NCBI GenBank assembly: GCA_900546485.1
Contig: URDK01000078.1
Span: 1-13,954, forward strand
DNA: 13,954 nt
DNA from: an uncultured Eubacteriales bacterium
GTDB taxonomy: Bacteria; Bacillota; Clostridia; Oscillospirales; Oscillospiraceae
Reading direction: 5' to 3'
Shown here one piece after another: positions 1-5,170 of the stretch. The notes under the pieces were generated by a model that did no database searches, had not been told where the DNA came from, and saw nothing but the letters and a program-made list of their open reading frames with translations. Each line of letters opens with the position of its first letter. The first letter of the stretch is position 1. Both the position numbers and the translations under genes were made by a program.

Positions 1-8
1 GAGCGCGG

Positions 9-51
9 CCAGGGGCGCCGCCCCTGGACCCTGCCGCCTTTGAAAAGGCGG
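9..51. repeat. Double-hairpin intergenic repeat element
   Basis: Two perfect inverted repeats lie back to back. The first spans 9-27, with 9-bp arms around a single central base. The second has 7-bp arms at 34-40 and 45-51 around a TGAA loop. On the minus strand they follow the spoVAE stop codon, preceded by an AAGTTT direct repeat (within 54-69). There is no U-run after either stem, so this is a poor match to an intrinsic terminator, although it could stabilise the 3' end of the spoVA mRNA. The GGGTCCAGGGGC-type core resembles dispersed GC-rich palindromic repeats seen between genes in this bacterial group; that resemblance is from memory, and there is only one copy in this window. Confidence 0.55.
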
Positions 52-71
52 GCGAAACTTTCAAACTTGGG

Positions 72-440
72 TCAGGATTTATCCTTCGGCTTGAAGATGA
101 GGGCCACCAGAAAACCGAAGAAGATGGCGGCGGCGATACCGGCGGCGGAGGCGGTGATGCCGCCCGTGAAAGCGCCGAGCACGCCGCTCTCGGCGACGGC
201 CTCGCGCACGCCCTTCGCCAGTGTGTTGCCGAAGCCGGTCAGCGGCACGCAGGCCCCGGCCCCGGCCCAGTCGGCCAGCGGCTGGTACACGCCCACCGCG
301 CCGAGAATTACCCCGGCCACGACGTAGCTCGTCAGTATCCGTGCTGGGGTGAGCCGCGTCTTGTCTATGAGCAGCTGCCCGATGACGCAGAAGGCCCCGC
401 CGACGAGGAAGGCCTTCAGGCAGGATATGAAAAACTCCAT
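72..440 (-). CDS. spoVAE: Stage V sporulation protein AE (SpoVAEB type)
   Basis: A 122-aa integral membrane protein of the SpoVA family, which carries Ca-dipicolinic acid into the forespore and out again at germination, in the spore inner membrane. Hydrophobic segments lie at about residues 5-26, 34-52 and 85-115, with glycine/alanine-rich stretches typical of SpoVAE, and the protein ends in a lysine-rich tail. The length fits the membrane-bound SpoVAEB (about 116 aa) rather than the soluble SpoVAEA. ATG (438-440) follows GAGGTG at a good distance and lies 1 nt after the spoVAD stop, so the two are translationally coupled. Nothing else of the spoVA operon is visible downstream before the window edge. 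Confidence 0.93.
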   Translation of the reverse strand: MEFFISCLKAFLVGGAFCVIGQLLIDKTRLTPARILTSYVVAGVILGAVGVYQPLADWAGAGACVPLTGFGNTLAKGVREAVAESGVLGAFTGGITASAAGIAAAIFFGFLVALIFKPKDKS

Positions 441-441
441 C

Positions 442-1458
442 TCAGCACCTCACATTCTCAATGGCGACAGCATGGCAGATGCCGGGGATGCTCTCGCCCT
501 GAAGCGTAGTCGTGGGGCTCATCAGCGCGCCCGTGGCGGCGAAGAGCACCTTTTTCCACACGCCGTCGCGCAGGCAGCGGAGTATGTGCCCCGCGAGCAC
601 CGAGGCCGAGCAGCCGCAGCCGGAGCCGCCCGCGTGCGTGTCCTGGGCCTCGCTGTCAAAGATGAGCACGCCGCAGTCGGTGTAGGCCGGGCCGAGGTCT
701 AAGCCCCGCATATCCATGAGCTCGCGCACTATGTCCCGGCCGATGAGGCCGAGGTCGCCAGTGATGACGGCGTCGTAGTAAGAGGGAGCGCGCCCGGTGT
801 CCTTGAAGTGCGCCGTGAGCGTGTCACAGGCGGCGGGAGCCATGGCGGCGCCCATGTTGTTCGCGTCGGTTATCCCGGCGTCCACGATGCGTCCCGGGGT
901 CACGAAGGTGACGAAGGGACCCGGCCCCGTGTCGCCGAGGATGAGCGCCCCCGCGCCCGTCACCGTCCACTGGCTGGTGGGCGTCCGGACGCTGCCGTAT
1001 TCAAGCGGGAAGCGGAACTGCCGCTCCGCCGAGCAGAAATGTGAGCTCGTGAGAGCTGCAACTTTTTTCGCCCCGCCTCCGTCTATCAAAAGTGATGCGA
1101 GCATCAGCGATTCCGCCATGGTCGAGCAGGCCCCGTACAGCCCCAGATAGGGCGGGGCAAGCCCTCTCAGCGCATAGGCCGAGCCGGCGCACTGGTTGAG
1201 CAGGTCGCCGGAGAGGATGAAGTCCAGCTCCGACGGCGCGATCCCCGCCTTGTCGCAGGCGAGGTCAAAGCATTTGCGGAGCATGGCGCTCTCGGCCTTC
1301 TCCCAGCTCGATTCACCAAAATATGGGTCCTGACTAATATAGTCGAAGCTCCGTTTGAGCGGACCCTCGCCCTCGCGCCTGCCCGCGACGGACGCCCCCT
1401 CAAGCAGTGAGGGGGGAGTATCCAGGGCCAGAGTCTGCGCGCCGATGCGTCTTGTCAA
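442..1458 (-). CDS. spoVAD: Stage V sporulation protein AD (SpoVAD)
   Basis: A thiolase-fold protein of the SpoVA complex that binds dipicolinic acid in the spore inner membrane. A TTG start at 1456-1458 is chosen because AAAGGGAG stands 9 nt upstream and because it gives 338 aa, the usual family length, opening MTRRIGAQTL. The longer ATG reading (to 1539) adds 27 residues that look non-coding and has no ribosome site. Family landmarks are SFDYISQDPYFGE (residues 38-50), LSGDLLNQ (82-89) and LYGACSTMAESL (107-118), the last holding the cysteine at the position of the thiolase nucleophile. It is the first gene of its transcript; spoVAC, the usual upstream neighbour, is absent here. A forespore-type promoter lies about 40 nt upstream. 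Confidence 0.95.
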   Translation of the reverse strand: MTRRIGAQTLALDTPPSLLEGASVAGRREGEGPLKRSFDYISQDPYFGESSWEKAESAMLRKCFDLACDKAGIAPSELDFILSGDLLNQCAGSAYALRGLAPPYLGLYGACSTMAESLMLASLLIDGGGAKKVAALTSSHFCSAERQFRFPLEYGSVRTPTSQWTVTGAGALILGDTGPGPFVTFVTPGRIVDAGITDANNMGAAMAPAACDTLTAHFKDTGRAPSYYDAVITGDLGLIGRDIVRELMDMRGLDLGPAYTDCGVLIFDSEAQDTHAGGSGCGCSASVLAGHILRCLRDGVWKKVLFAATGALMSPTTTLQGESIPGICHAVAIENVRC

Positions 1459-1497
1459 ACTAACGCACTCCCTTTCCGTACCTTCAAGTACCCGGAT

Positions 1498-1526
1498 TAG
1501 CATCCCACGCGGCGGCAAAAAAATTC
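1498..1526 (-). promoter_or_regulatory. Candidate sigma-G (forespore) promoter of spoVAD
   Basis: On the minus strand GAATT (1522-1526) and GATGCTA (1498-1504) are separated by 17 bp. The sigma-G consensus is GHATR, 17-18 bp, CATNHTA, giving 4/5 and 6/7 matches. Position and spacing are right for a leader of about 35-40 nt before the TTG start. The sequence match is direct; assignment to sigma-G rests on the known forespore control of spoVA operons. Confidence 0.42.
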
Positions 1527-1544
1527 GCAAATCGCACAAATATG

Positions 1545-1573
1545 ATGACTTTTTTGACCGTCTTTGGTAAAAT
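1545..1573 (+). promoter_or_regulatory. Candidate sigma-A promoter of the nucleotidyltransferase gene
   Basis: ATGACT (1545-1550), a 17-bp spacer and TAAAAT (1568-1573) precede the start codon by about 43 nt. The -10 is a 5/6 match and the -35 a 4/6 match. A TTGACC lies closer (1554-1559) but has only an 8-bp spacer to the same -10. Confidence 0.35.
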
Positions 1574-1616
1574 ACCCTTTGCCCGAACTGATAAAGTCCG
1601 AGAGGAGGCGCTTTTC

Positions 1617-2537
1617 ATGTCAGAACCGACGCTCGTAATACTCGCCGCGGGTCTGAGCAGCCGCTACGGCAGTCCCAAGCAGATAGACCCCGTGGGTCCG
1701 GACGGCGAATTCATTATCGATTACTCCGTTTACGACGCTGTGCGCGCCGGCTTCAAGCGCGTGGTATTTCTCATAGCCCCCGGCATGCTGGAGGACTTCG
1801 AGGCGGCGATAGGCCGCCGCGTGGCCGGGCATGTCGAGACGGCCTATGCCTTCCAGAGCCTTGACAGGCTGCTCCCGCCGGGCTATACCGTCCCGGAGGG
1901 GCGCAAGCGCCCCTGGGGCACCTCGCACGCCGTGCTCTGCTGCCGCGAGGTGGTGGACGGCCCCTTCGCCATGATAAACGCGGACGACTTCTACGGCCGC
2001 GGCGCGTTCCAGCTCATCTACGACGCGCTCAAGGCGACGGATACCTCTGCACGTCCGATGCGTTTTTCCATGGTCGGCTACGATCTGGGCAAGACTGTCA
2101 CGCCCAGCGGCAAGGTCTGCCGCGGCGTGTGCCGGACCAGCGGCGGCAGGCTCGAGAGCATAGAGGAGCGCACCTACGTCGTGCGCACGCCGGAGGGCCC
2201 GGCGTACAGTCTCGACGGCGGCGAGACGCTCATCCCACTGCCCGAGGACTGCACCGTGTCCATGAACTTCTGGGGTTTCACCCCGGCCATATTTGACGAG
2301 ATAGAGCGCCGCTTCCCGGACTTCCTTGCCCACGGTCTAACGGAGAACCCGCAGGCGGAGATGCTCATACCGAACCTGGTGGGCCAGCTTCTGCGCGAGG
2401 GAGCGTGCACCGTGGACGTCATGCGCAGCGCGGACGTCTGGCACGGCATGACCTACCGCGAGGATAAACCCGGCGTCGTCGCCGCCATACGCGAGCTGAC
2501 GGAGCAGGGCGTCTATCCGCCCTCCTTGTGGAAATAA
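1617..2537 (+). CDS. NTP_transferase-family nucleotidyltransferase (NDP-sugar pyrophosphorylase-like)
   Basis: A 306-aa cytosolic enzyme of the GT-A-like nucleotidyltransferase superfamily, expected to join a nucleoside triphosphate to a sugar phosphate or similar substrate with release of pyrophosphate. The N-terminal signature AAGLSSRYGSPKQ (residues 10-22) holds the phosphate-binding glycine/arginine loop and a lysine. PWGTSHAVLCC (99-109) and NADD (121-124) form the nucleotide and metal site. The ATG at 1617 is preferred over the ORF-opening ATG at 1542 because GAGGAGG stands about 8 nt before it and the family starts just ahead of the AAG loop. It diverges from spoVAD and ends in a strong hairpin. 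The same family is widespread in Firmicutes, usually without a known substrate, and nothing in the context specifies one. Confidence 0.85.
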   Translation: MSEPTLVILAAGLSSRYGSPKQIDPVGPDGEFIIDYSVYDAVRAGFKRVVFLIAPGMLEDFEAAIGRRVAGHVETAYAFQSLDRLLPPGYTVPEGRKRPWGTSHAVLCCREVVDGPFAMINADDFYGRGAFQLIYDALKATDTSARPMRFSMVGYDLGKTVTPSGKVCRGVCRTSGGRLESIEERTYVVRTPEGPAYSLDGGETLIPLPEDCTVSMNFWGFTPAIFDEIERRFPDFLAHGLTENPQAEMLIPNLVGQLLREGACTVDVMRSADVWHGMTYREDKPGVVAAIRELTEQGVYPPSLWK

Positions 2538-2539
2538 GC

Positions 2540-2569
2540 AAAGCGGAGCCCTTTGGCTCCGCTTTTATC
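2540..2569 (+). terminator. Intrinsic terminator of the nucleotidyltransferase gene (shared with convergent gene)
   Basis: An 11-bp perfect stem (arms 2540-2550 and 2555-2565) with a CTTT loop, then TTTTAT, three bases after the TAA stop. The stop codon of the convergent minus-strand gene (2565-2567) overlaps the base of the stem, so the hairpin may also act on that transcript, though the T-run on that side is weak. Confidence 0.85.
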
Positions 2570-2864
2570 TTGCCAGCGCCGCCCAGCCCACAAAGGAGCC
2601 GCGCTCCGGCACCACCAGCACGCCGCCGTCCTGACCGCGACGCTGTACCAGCATGCAGCGCATGACCTCTCCCTCTCCACAAAGCGCGGCGTTTTCCCCG
2701 ATAAAGTCCCTGTCGGCCAGCATGTCCGTGACGAAGTTTTCGTAGTCTATGCCGGCCAGCGCGACCCGGGACGCCACCTCATACTCCCGTTCAGCCTCCA
2801 GCGGATGCGGTGCCGCAAGGTCCTGAATGACCCTGGGCCTCTTGACAAAATACGCAGTATCCAT
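2565..2864 (-). CDS. Small conserved-looking protein of unknown function (possibly DUF6329-like)
   Basis: A 99-aa soluble protein with no signal peptide or membrane segment. It opens with KRPRVIQDL and has a central acidic/aromatic block IDYENFVTDMLADRDFI (about residues 39-55), then a C-terminal half rich in short beta-type runs, including VLVVPERGSFVGWAAL near the end. I associate this pattern with small Firmicutes proteins in the DUF6329 group, but the family name is from memory and uncertain; no function is known to me. The ATG (2862-2864) has GAGGTG five bases upstream. It is head to head with the first RHH regulator, and the leaders of both genes contain TATATCTATTT followed by GAGGTG, suggesting common control. 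Confidence 0.72.
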   Translation of the reverse strand: MDTAYFVKRPRVIQDLAAPHPLEAEREYEVASRVALAGIDYENFVTDMLADRDFIGENAALCGEGEVMRCMLVQRRGQDGGVLVVPERGSFVGWAALAR

Positions 2865-2884
2865 ATTTTCACCTCACAAAAAAT

Positions 2885-2901
2885 AGATATACAGTATATC
2901 T
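2885..2901. promoter_or_regulatory. Palindromic operator candidate between the unknown gene and the first RHH gene
   Basis: AGATATACAGTATATCT is a perfect 8-bp inverted repeat around one central base (2893). The flanking 11-mer AAATAGATATA (2881-2891) recurs inverted at 2947-2957, just before the RHH ribosome site. The palindrome also covers the best -10 of the minus-strand gene (TATACT, 2893-2898). Short AT-rich palindromes next to their own gene are usual for Arc/MetJ-type regulators; binding is inferred. Confidence 0.5.
2893..2898 (-). promoter_or_regulatory. Candidate -10 element of the unknown-function gene
   Basis: Minus-strand TATACT matches the -10 consensus at 5/6 and lies about 30 nt before the start codon. 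No convincing -35 is found: TTGTAC lies 15 bp upstream and TATTGT 17 bp upstream. The element sits inside the operator palindrome, which would suit repression. Confidence 0.35.
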
Positions 2902-2907
2902 CTTTGT

Positions 2908-2972
2908 GCCATTGTACAATATAACGCCGATAAAATAAACATAAAATATATCTATTTGAGGTGTACAATGGC
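2908..2972. repeat. 11-bp inverted repeat flanking the RHH promoter region
   Basis: GCCATTGTACA (2908-2918) and its exact complement TGTACAATGGC (2962-2972) bracket an AT-rich 43-bp stretch. The right copy contains the ATG of the first RHH gene. The left copy also includes the self-complementary 10-mer ATTGTACAAT (2911-2920). The blocks TATATCTnTTTG and TGTACAAT occur in the same order at 2895-2920 and at 2947-2969, so the region also reads as an imperfect direct duplication. Confidence 0.6.
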
Positions 2973-3168
2973 GATTAAGAGCGTATCAATCAGAATAGAA
3001 GAAGAAATGCTCGACAAGCTGGCTTATATAGCGGATTACGAGGGCCGCTCGGTGAACAGCCAGGTGCTGGTGCTCATACGCAGCAGCATAGCAGCCTTTG
3101 AGCGCGAGCACGGAGATATAGTTGGAGACATCAGCCCGGATGTGAACGTCAAGCCCTCACGGAAATAA
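2968..3168 (+). CDS. Ribbon-helix-helix (Arc-type) DNA-binding protein, copy 1
   Basis: A 66-aa protein. The N-terminal strand KSVSIRIEEEM (residues 4-14) would form the intertwined beta-ribbon that enters the major groove in Arc/MetJ dimers. It is followed by helix 1 (LDKLAYIADYE), the turn GRSVNSQ and helix 2 (VLVLIRSSIAAFERE). The C-terminal tail is polar and possibly disordered. The ATG at 2968 is chosen because GAGGTG stands four bases upstream; the TTG at 2956 lies before that site. A strong terminator follows. It is very probably a dimeric transcription regulator acting on its own promoter and the divergent gene, given the palindromes between them. Copy 2 lies 150 bp downstream and shares the pattern RI..E...KL.YI..Y.GRS.N.QV..LIR..I..FE.EHG.I. 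Confidence 0.88.
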   Translation: MAIKSVSIRIEEEMLDKLAYIADYEGRSVNSQVLVLIRSSIAAFEREHGDIVGDISPDVNVKPSRK

Positions 3169-3175
3169 ACCATCG

Positions 3176-3202
3176 GTCCCCGGAGCATCCGGGGGCTTTT
3201 TT
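3176..3202 (+). terminator. Intrinsic terminator after RHH copy 1
   Basis: A 7-bp GC-rich stem (3178-3184 with 3188-3194), extended by a G-U and a G-C pair, with a GCA loop, followed directly by six T residues (3197-3202). It isolates the two RHH genes into separate transcripts. Confidence 0.85.
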
Positions 3203-3214
3203 GAGCGAATTTGA

Positions 3215-3233
3215 TGTACTTAATTTAAGTACA
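3215..3233. promoter_or_regulatory. Palindromic operator candidate of RHH copy 2, upstream copy
   Basis: TGTACTTAATTTAAGTACA is a perfect 9-bp inverted repeat around a single central T (3224). It starts 13 bases after the preceding terminator and so belongs to the next gene. Its right part is repeated exactly 63 bp downstream. It is a different sequence from the operator of RHH copy 1, which would suit paralogues with diverged specificity. Confidence 0.55.
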
Positions 3234-3242
3234 CTTGCCCCA

Positions 3243-3270
3243 TTATATCACAGACTGTCCTTAATATAAA
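3243..3270 (+). promoter_or_regulatory. Candidate promoter of RHH copy 2
   Basis: TATAAA (3265-3270) is a good -10. The best -35 is TTATAT (3243-3248) at 16 bp, a 3/6 match only. The position between the two operator copies is sensible, with the second copy falling at or just after the expected transcription start. Confidence 0.25.
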
Positions 3271-3282
3271 CTCATAATTTAA

Positions 3283-3296
3283 TTAATTTAAGTACA
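3283..3296. promoter_or_regulatory. Operator candidate of RHH copy 2, downstream half-conserved copy
   Basis: TTAATTTAAGTACA repeats 3220-3233 exactly. The left arm is degenerate here, so only one half of the palindrome is well conserved. The offset of 63 bp equals six helical turns, placing both copies on the same DNA face. Confidence 0.5.
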
Positions 3297-3317
3297 TATT
3301 AAGACTGGGGCGAGAAA

Positions 3318-3509
3318 ATGACCTTCGACAAACTGGAAAAGGACAAGCACTTGGGGCTGCGAATAGACAGTGAGCTGCACTACAAGCTCCACTACATTTC
3401 CAAATACTACGGCCGCTCGGCCAACGGACAGGTCATATACCTCATCCGCAAGGCCATAGAGGACTTCGAGTCCGAGCATGGCCGCATAGAGCCCCCTGAC
3501 GACAAATAA
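3318..3509 (+). CDS. Ribbon-helix-helix (Arc-type) DNA-binding protein, copy 2
   Basis: A 63-aa protein with the Arc-type layout. Basic strand KHLGLRIDSEL (residues 10-20), helix 1 with YKLHYISKYY, turn GRSANGQ (32-38), helix 2 VIYLIRKAIEDFESEHG, then a short acidic tail. It matches copy 1 over the whole domain, so the pair arose by duplication. The ribosome site GGGGCGAG before the ATG is weak, which fits a self-regulated repressor kept at low level. Two operator-like repeats precede it and a perfect 15-bp-stem terminator follows. Its target beyond its own promoter cannot be read from the window. Antitoxin function is less likely because no toxin-like ORF is paired with it. Confidence 0.88.
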   Translation: MTFDKLEKDKHLGLRIDSELHYKLHYISKYYGRSANGQVIYLIRKAIEDFESEHGRIEPPDDK

Positions 3510-3513
3510 AAGC

Positions 3514-3550
3514 AAAGACGCCGAAACCGGACCGGTTTCGGCGTCTTTTT
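3514..3550. terminator. Bidirectional terminator between RHH copy 2 and the ABC operon
   Basis: A perfect 15-bp stem (3514-3528 with 3534-3548) around GGACC, with T-rich sequence on both sides: TTTTT ending at 3550 on the plus strand and TTTGCTTTTATTT on the minus strand. It serves the RHH gene and the convergent last gene of the ABC operon, whose stop is at 3573. Confidence 0.88.
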
Positions 3551-3572
3551 GCAAAAGCCGGGGCCTCCCGGC

Positions 3573-4313
3573 TCATTCCGCTGCCGCAAGCAGCTGACGT
3601 GTATATGGATGCTGCGGGTGTGCAAAAAGCTCGTCCACCGTGTTCTGCTCCACGATGGCGCCCTCCTTCATCACGAGCACCCGGCTGCATATCTGATATA
3701 CCACATTGAGGTCGTGGCTGATGAACAGATAGCTCAGCTCGTACTCCTTTTTCAGCTCGACCAGCAGTTCAAGTATCTGAGCCTGAATGGTCACGTCCAG
3801 AGCGCTGACCGGCTCGTCGGCGATGACAAGTCCGGGGCGGGTGATGACTGCGCAGGCGATGCTGACCCTCTGCCGCTGGCCTCCCGAGAGCTCATGGGGC
3901 CGACGCTCGGCGTACTCCGGGCCCAGGCCGATACGGGTGAGCATCCTGGAGACCTCCTCTTTCCGCTCCGACGCGGAGAGCTTGCCCTGCACCCTCAAGG
4001 GCTCTTCCAGTATCCAGCCGATGCTGCGGGCCGGGTTCAGGCTGCTGTATGGGTCCTGAAACACCATCTGGGGCCGCAGGGAGTGGTGGATTATCTCTCC
4101 GTCATAGTCCCCGATAAGGCCGAGTATCAGTCGGGACAGGGTGGTCTTGCCGCAGCCGCTCTCTCCGACCAGCCCGACTATCTCACCGTGACCTATCTCG
4201 AAGGTGACGTCGTGCAGGACCTGACGGCGCTTTTTCCTCCGGCCCAGGATGGACCGGCCCTCCTCATAATAGCTGTTCAGATGCCGAACCTCCAGCACCG
4301 GTTCTCCTACCAT
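3573..4313 (-). CDS. Peptide/nickel-type ABC transporter ATPase (DppF/OppF-like)
   Basis: The second cytoplasmic ATPase of the importer. From the ATG at 4311-4313 it has 246 aa: Walker A GESGCGKT (residues 50-57), Q-loop in QMVFQDPYSSLNP (82-94, Q86), signature LSGGQRQRV (142-150), Walker B LVIADE (162-167) and H-loop SHD (H200). The ATG is chosen because AGGAGGG stands 7 nt upstream; a TTG at 4358 overlapping the previous stop has no ribosome site. The stretch between Walker A and the Q-loop is about 20 residues shorter than in classical OppF (EIIHHSLRPQMVFQ), so the strand carrying the usual dG-K/R-di segment is missing. All catalytic motifs are intact. It is the last gene of the operon. 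Confidence 0.93.
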   Translation of the reverse strand: MVGEPVLEVRHLNSYYEEGRSILGRRKKRRQVLHDVTFEIGHGEIVGLVGESGCGKTTLSRLILGLIGDYDGEIIHHSLRPQMVFQDPYSSLNPARSIGWILEEPLRVQGKLSASERKEEVSRMLTRIGLGPEYAERRPHELSGGQRQRVSIACAVITRPGLVIADEPVSALDVTIQAQILELLVELKKEYELSYLFISHDLNVVYQICSRVLVMKEGAIVEQNTVDELFAHPQHPYTRQLLAAAE

Positions 4314-4354
4314 GGCTTGTCCCTCCTGTTCCGGGCCCTCTCGGGCGCTTTTGC

Positions 4355-5155
4355 TCAAATCAATTTACGGCTGCGTGTGGGTATGGCGGCGATGAGATGC
4401 CGGGTGTACTCCGCCTGGGGCGCGCGGAAGATGTCCTCCACCGGCCCTTCCTCCACTATGTGGCCCCGCTGCATCACCGCCACACGTGTGCACAGCTTGC
4501 GCACCACCTGAAGGTTGTGGCTTATGAACAGTATGGCCATGTTGTTTTCGCGGTTGAGCTTTTTCAGCAGCTCGAGTATCTGCGCCTGAATGGTCACATC
4601 CAGGGCCGTGGTGGGCTCGTCCGCCAGCAGCAGCCTGGGGCGGTTGACTATGGCCGCGGCTATCATGACCCGCTGGAGCATGCCGCCTGAGAGCTCATGC
4701 GGATATTTGCGATATATGTTCTCCGGCTCGGGCAGCTCCGCCTGCGCCAGAGCCTCCAGCGCGCGCTCCCGGCGCTGAGCCGAACTCAGCCGGGTGTGTA
4801 CACGCAGGCTTTCCTCCACCTGGGGCCCGATGCGCATCACCGGGTCAAGGCTGGTCATGGGCTCCTGAAACACCACCGAGAGCTCCGCGCCCTGAATGGA
4901 GCGCAGCTCCCGCTCCGAGCATTGCAGTATCTCCTTGCCGTCAAGGGTGATGCTGCCGTGGACATCGACCCTGCCTAGGGGCAGAAGGCCGCTGACGCTC
5001 ATGGCGGTGACGGTCTTGCCGCTGCCGCTCTCGCCCACCAGGCCGAGTATCTCGCCCTCGTCCATGGAGAAGGACACCCCGTCCACCGCATTGCGCTCCG
5101 GAGCGGCGTTATGAAAGTGTATCAGAAGGTCGCGGACCTCCAACAGCTTTGACAT
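4355..5155 (-). CDS. Peptide/nickel-type ABC transporter ATPase (DppD/OppD-like)
   Basis: The first ATPase of the importer, 266 aa. It has Walker A GESGSGKT (residues 41-48), Q-loop VVFQEPMTSLDP (94-105), signature ELSGGMLQRV (154-163), Walker B LLLADE (175-180), the D-loop and H-loop SHN (H213). The LSGGM form of the signature is typical of DppD-type subunits. It is shorter than classical DppD (about 325 aa) because the C-terminal oligopeptide extension is reduced to ...YTRHLIAAIP, as in NikD-sized proteins. The aspartate after the switch histidine is asparagine. The ATG has GAGGAGG about 9 nt upstream and starts 15 nt after the permease stop. Confidence 0.94.
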   Translation of the reverse strand: MSKLLEVRDLLIHFHNAAPERNAVDGVSFSMDEGEILGLVGESGSGKTVTAMSVSGLLPLGRVDVHGSITLDGKEILQCSERELRSIQGAELSVVFQEPMTSLDPVMRIGPQVEESLRVHTRLSSAQRRERALEALAQAELPEPENIYRKYPHELSGGMLQRVMIAAAIVNRPRLLLADEPTTALDVTIQAQILELLKKLNRENNMAILFISHNLQVVRKLCTRVAVMQRGHIVEEGPVEDIFRAPQAEYTRHLIAAIPTRSRKLI

Positions 5156-5170
5156 AGGCGTCTATCCTCC

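Noticed and set aside
1459..1539. Longer ATG start for spoVAD
   Set aside because: The extra 27 residues do not resemble SpoVAD, no ribosome site is present, and they would run through the promoter candidate. The TTG at 1458 has a good site and gives the family length.
1554..1573. TTGACC with TAAAAT as a promoter for the nucleotidyltransferase
   Set aside because: The spacer is only 8 bp, too short for sigma-A; an ATGACT 17 bp before the same -10 is preferred.
2968..3509. Toxin-antitoxin system based on the RHH genes
   Set aside because: Both RHH proteins are regulators with no overlapping or closely coupled toxin-like ORF; the neighbouring 99-aa protein is divergent and separately transcribed, which is not the usual antitoxin-toxin layout.
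4314..4358. TTG start overlapping the DppD-like stop for the DppF-like ATPase
   Set aside because: No Shine-Dalgarno sequence precedes it, while AGGAGGG stands correctly before the ATG at 4313, where the ATPase domain begins.
3549..4511. A 320-codon plus-strand open frame opposite the two ABC ATPases
   Set aside because: It spans two minus-strand genes whose Walker and signature motifs are intact, and has no start site or family resemblance.
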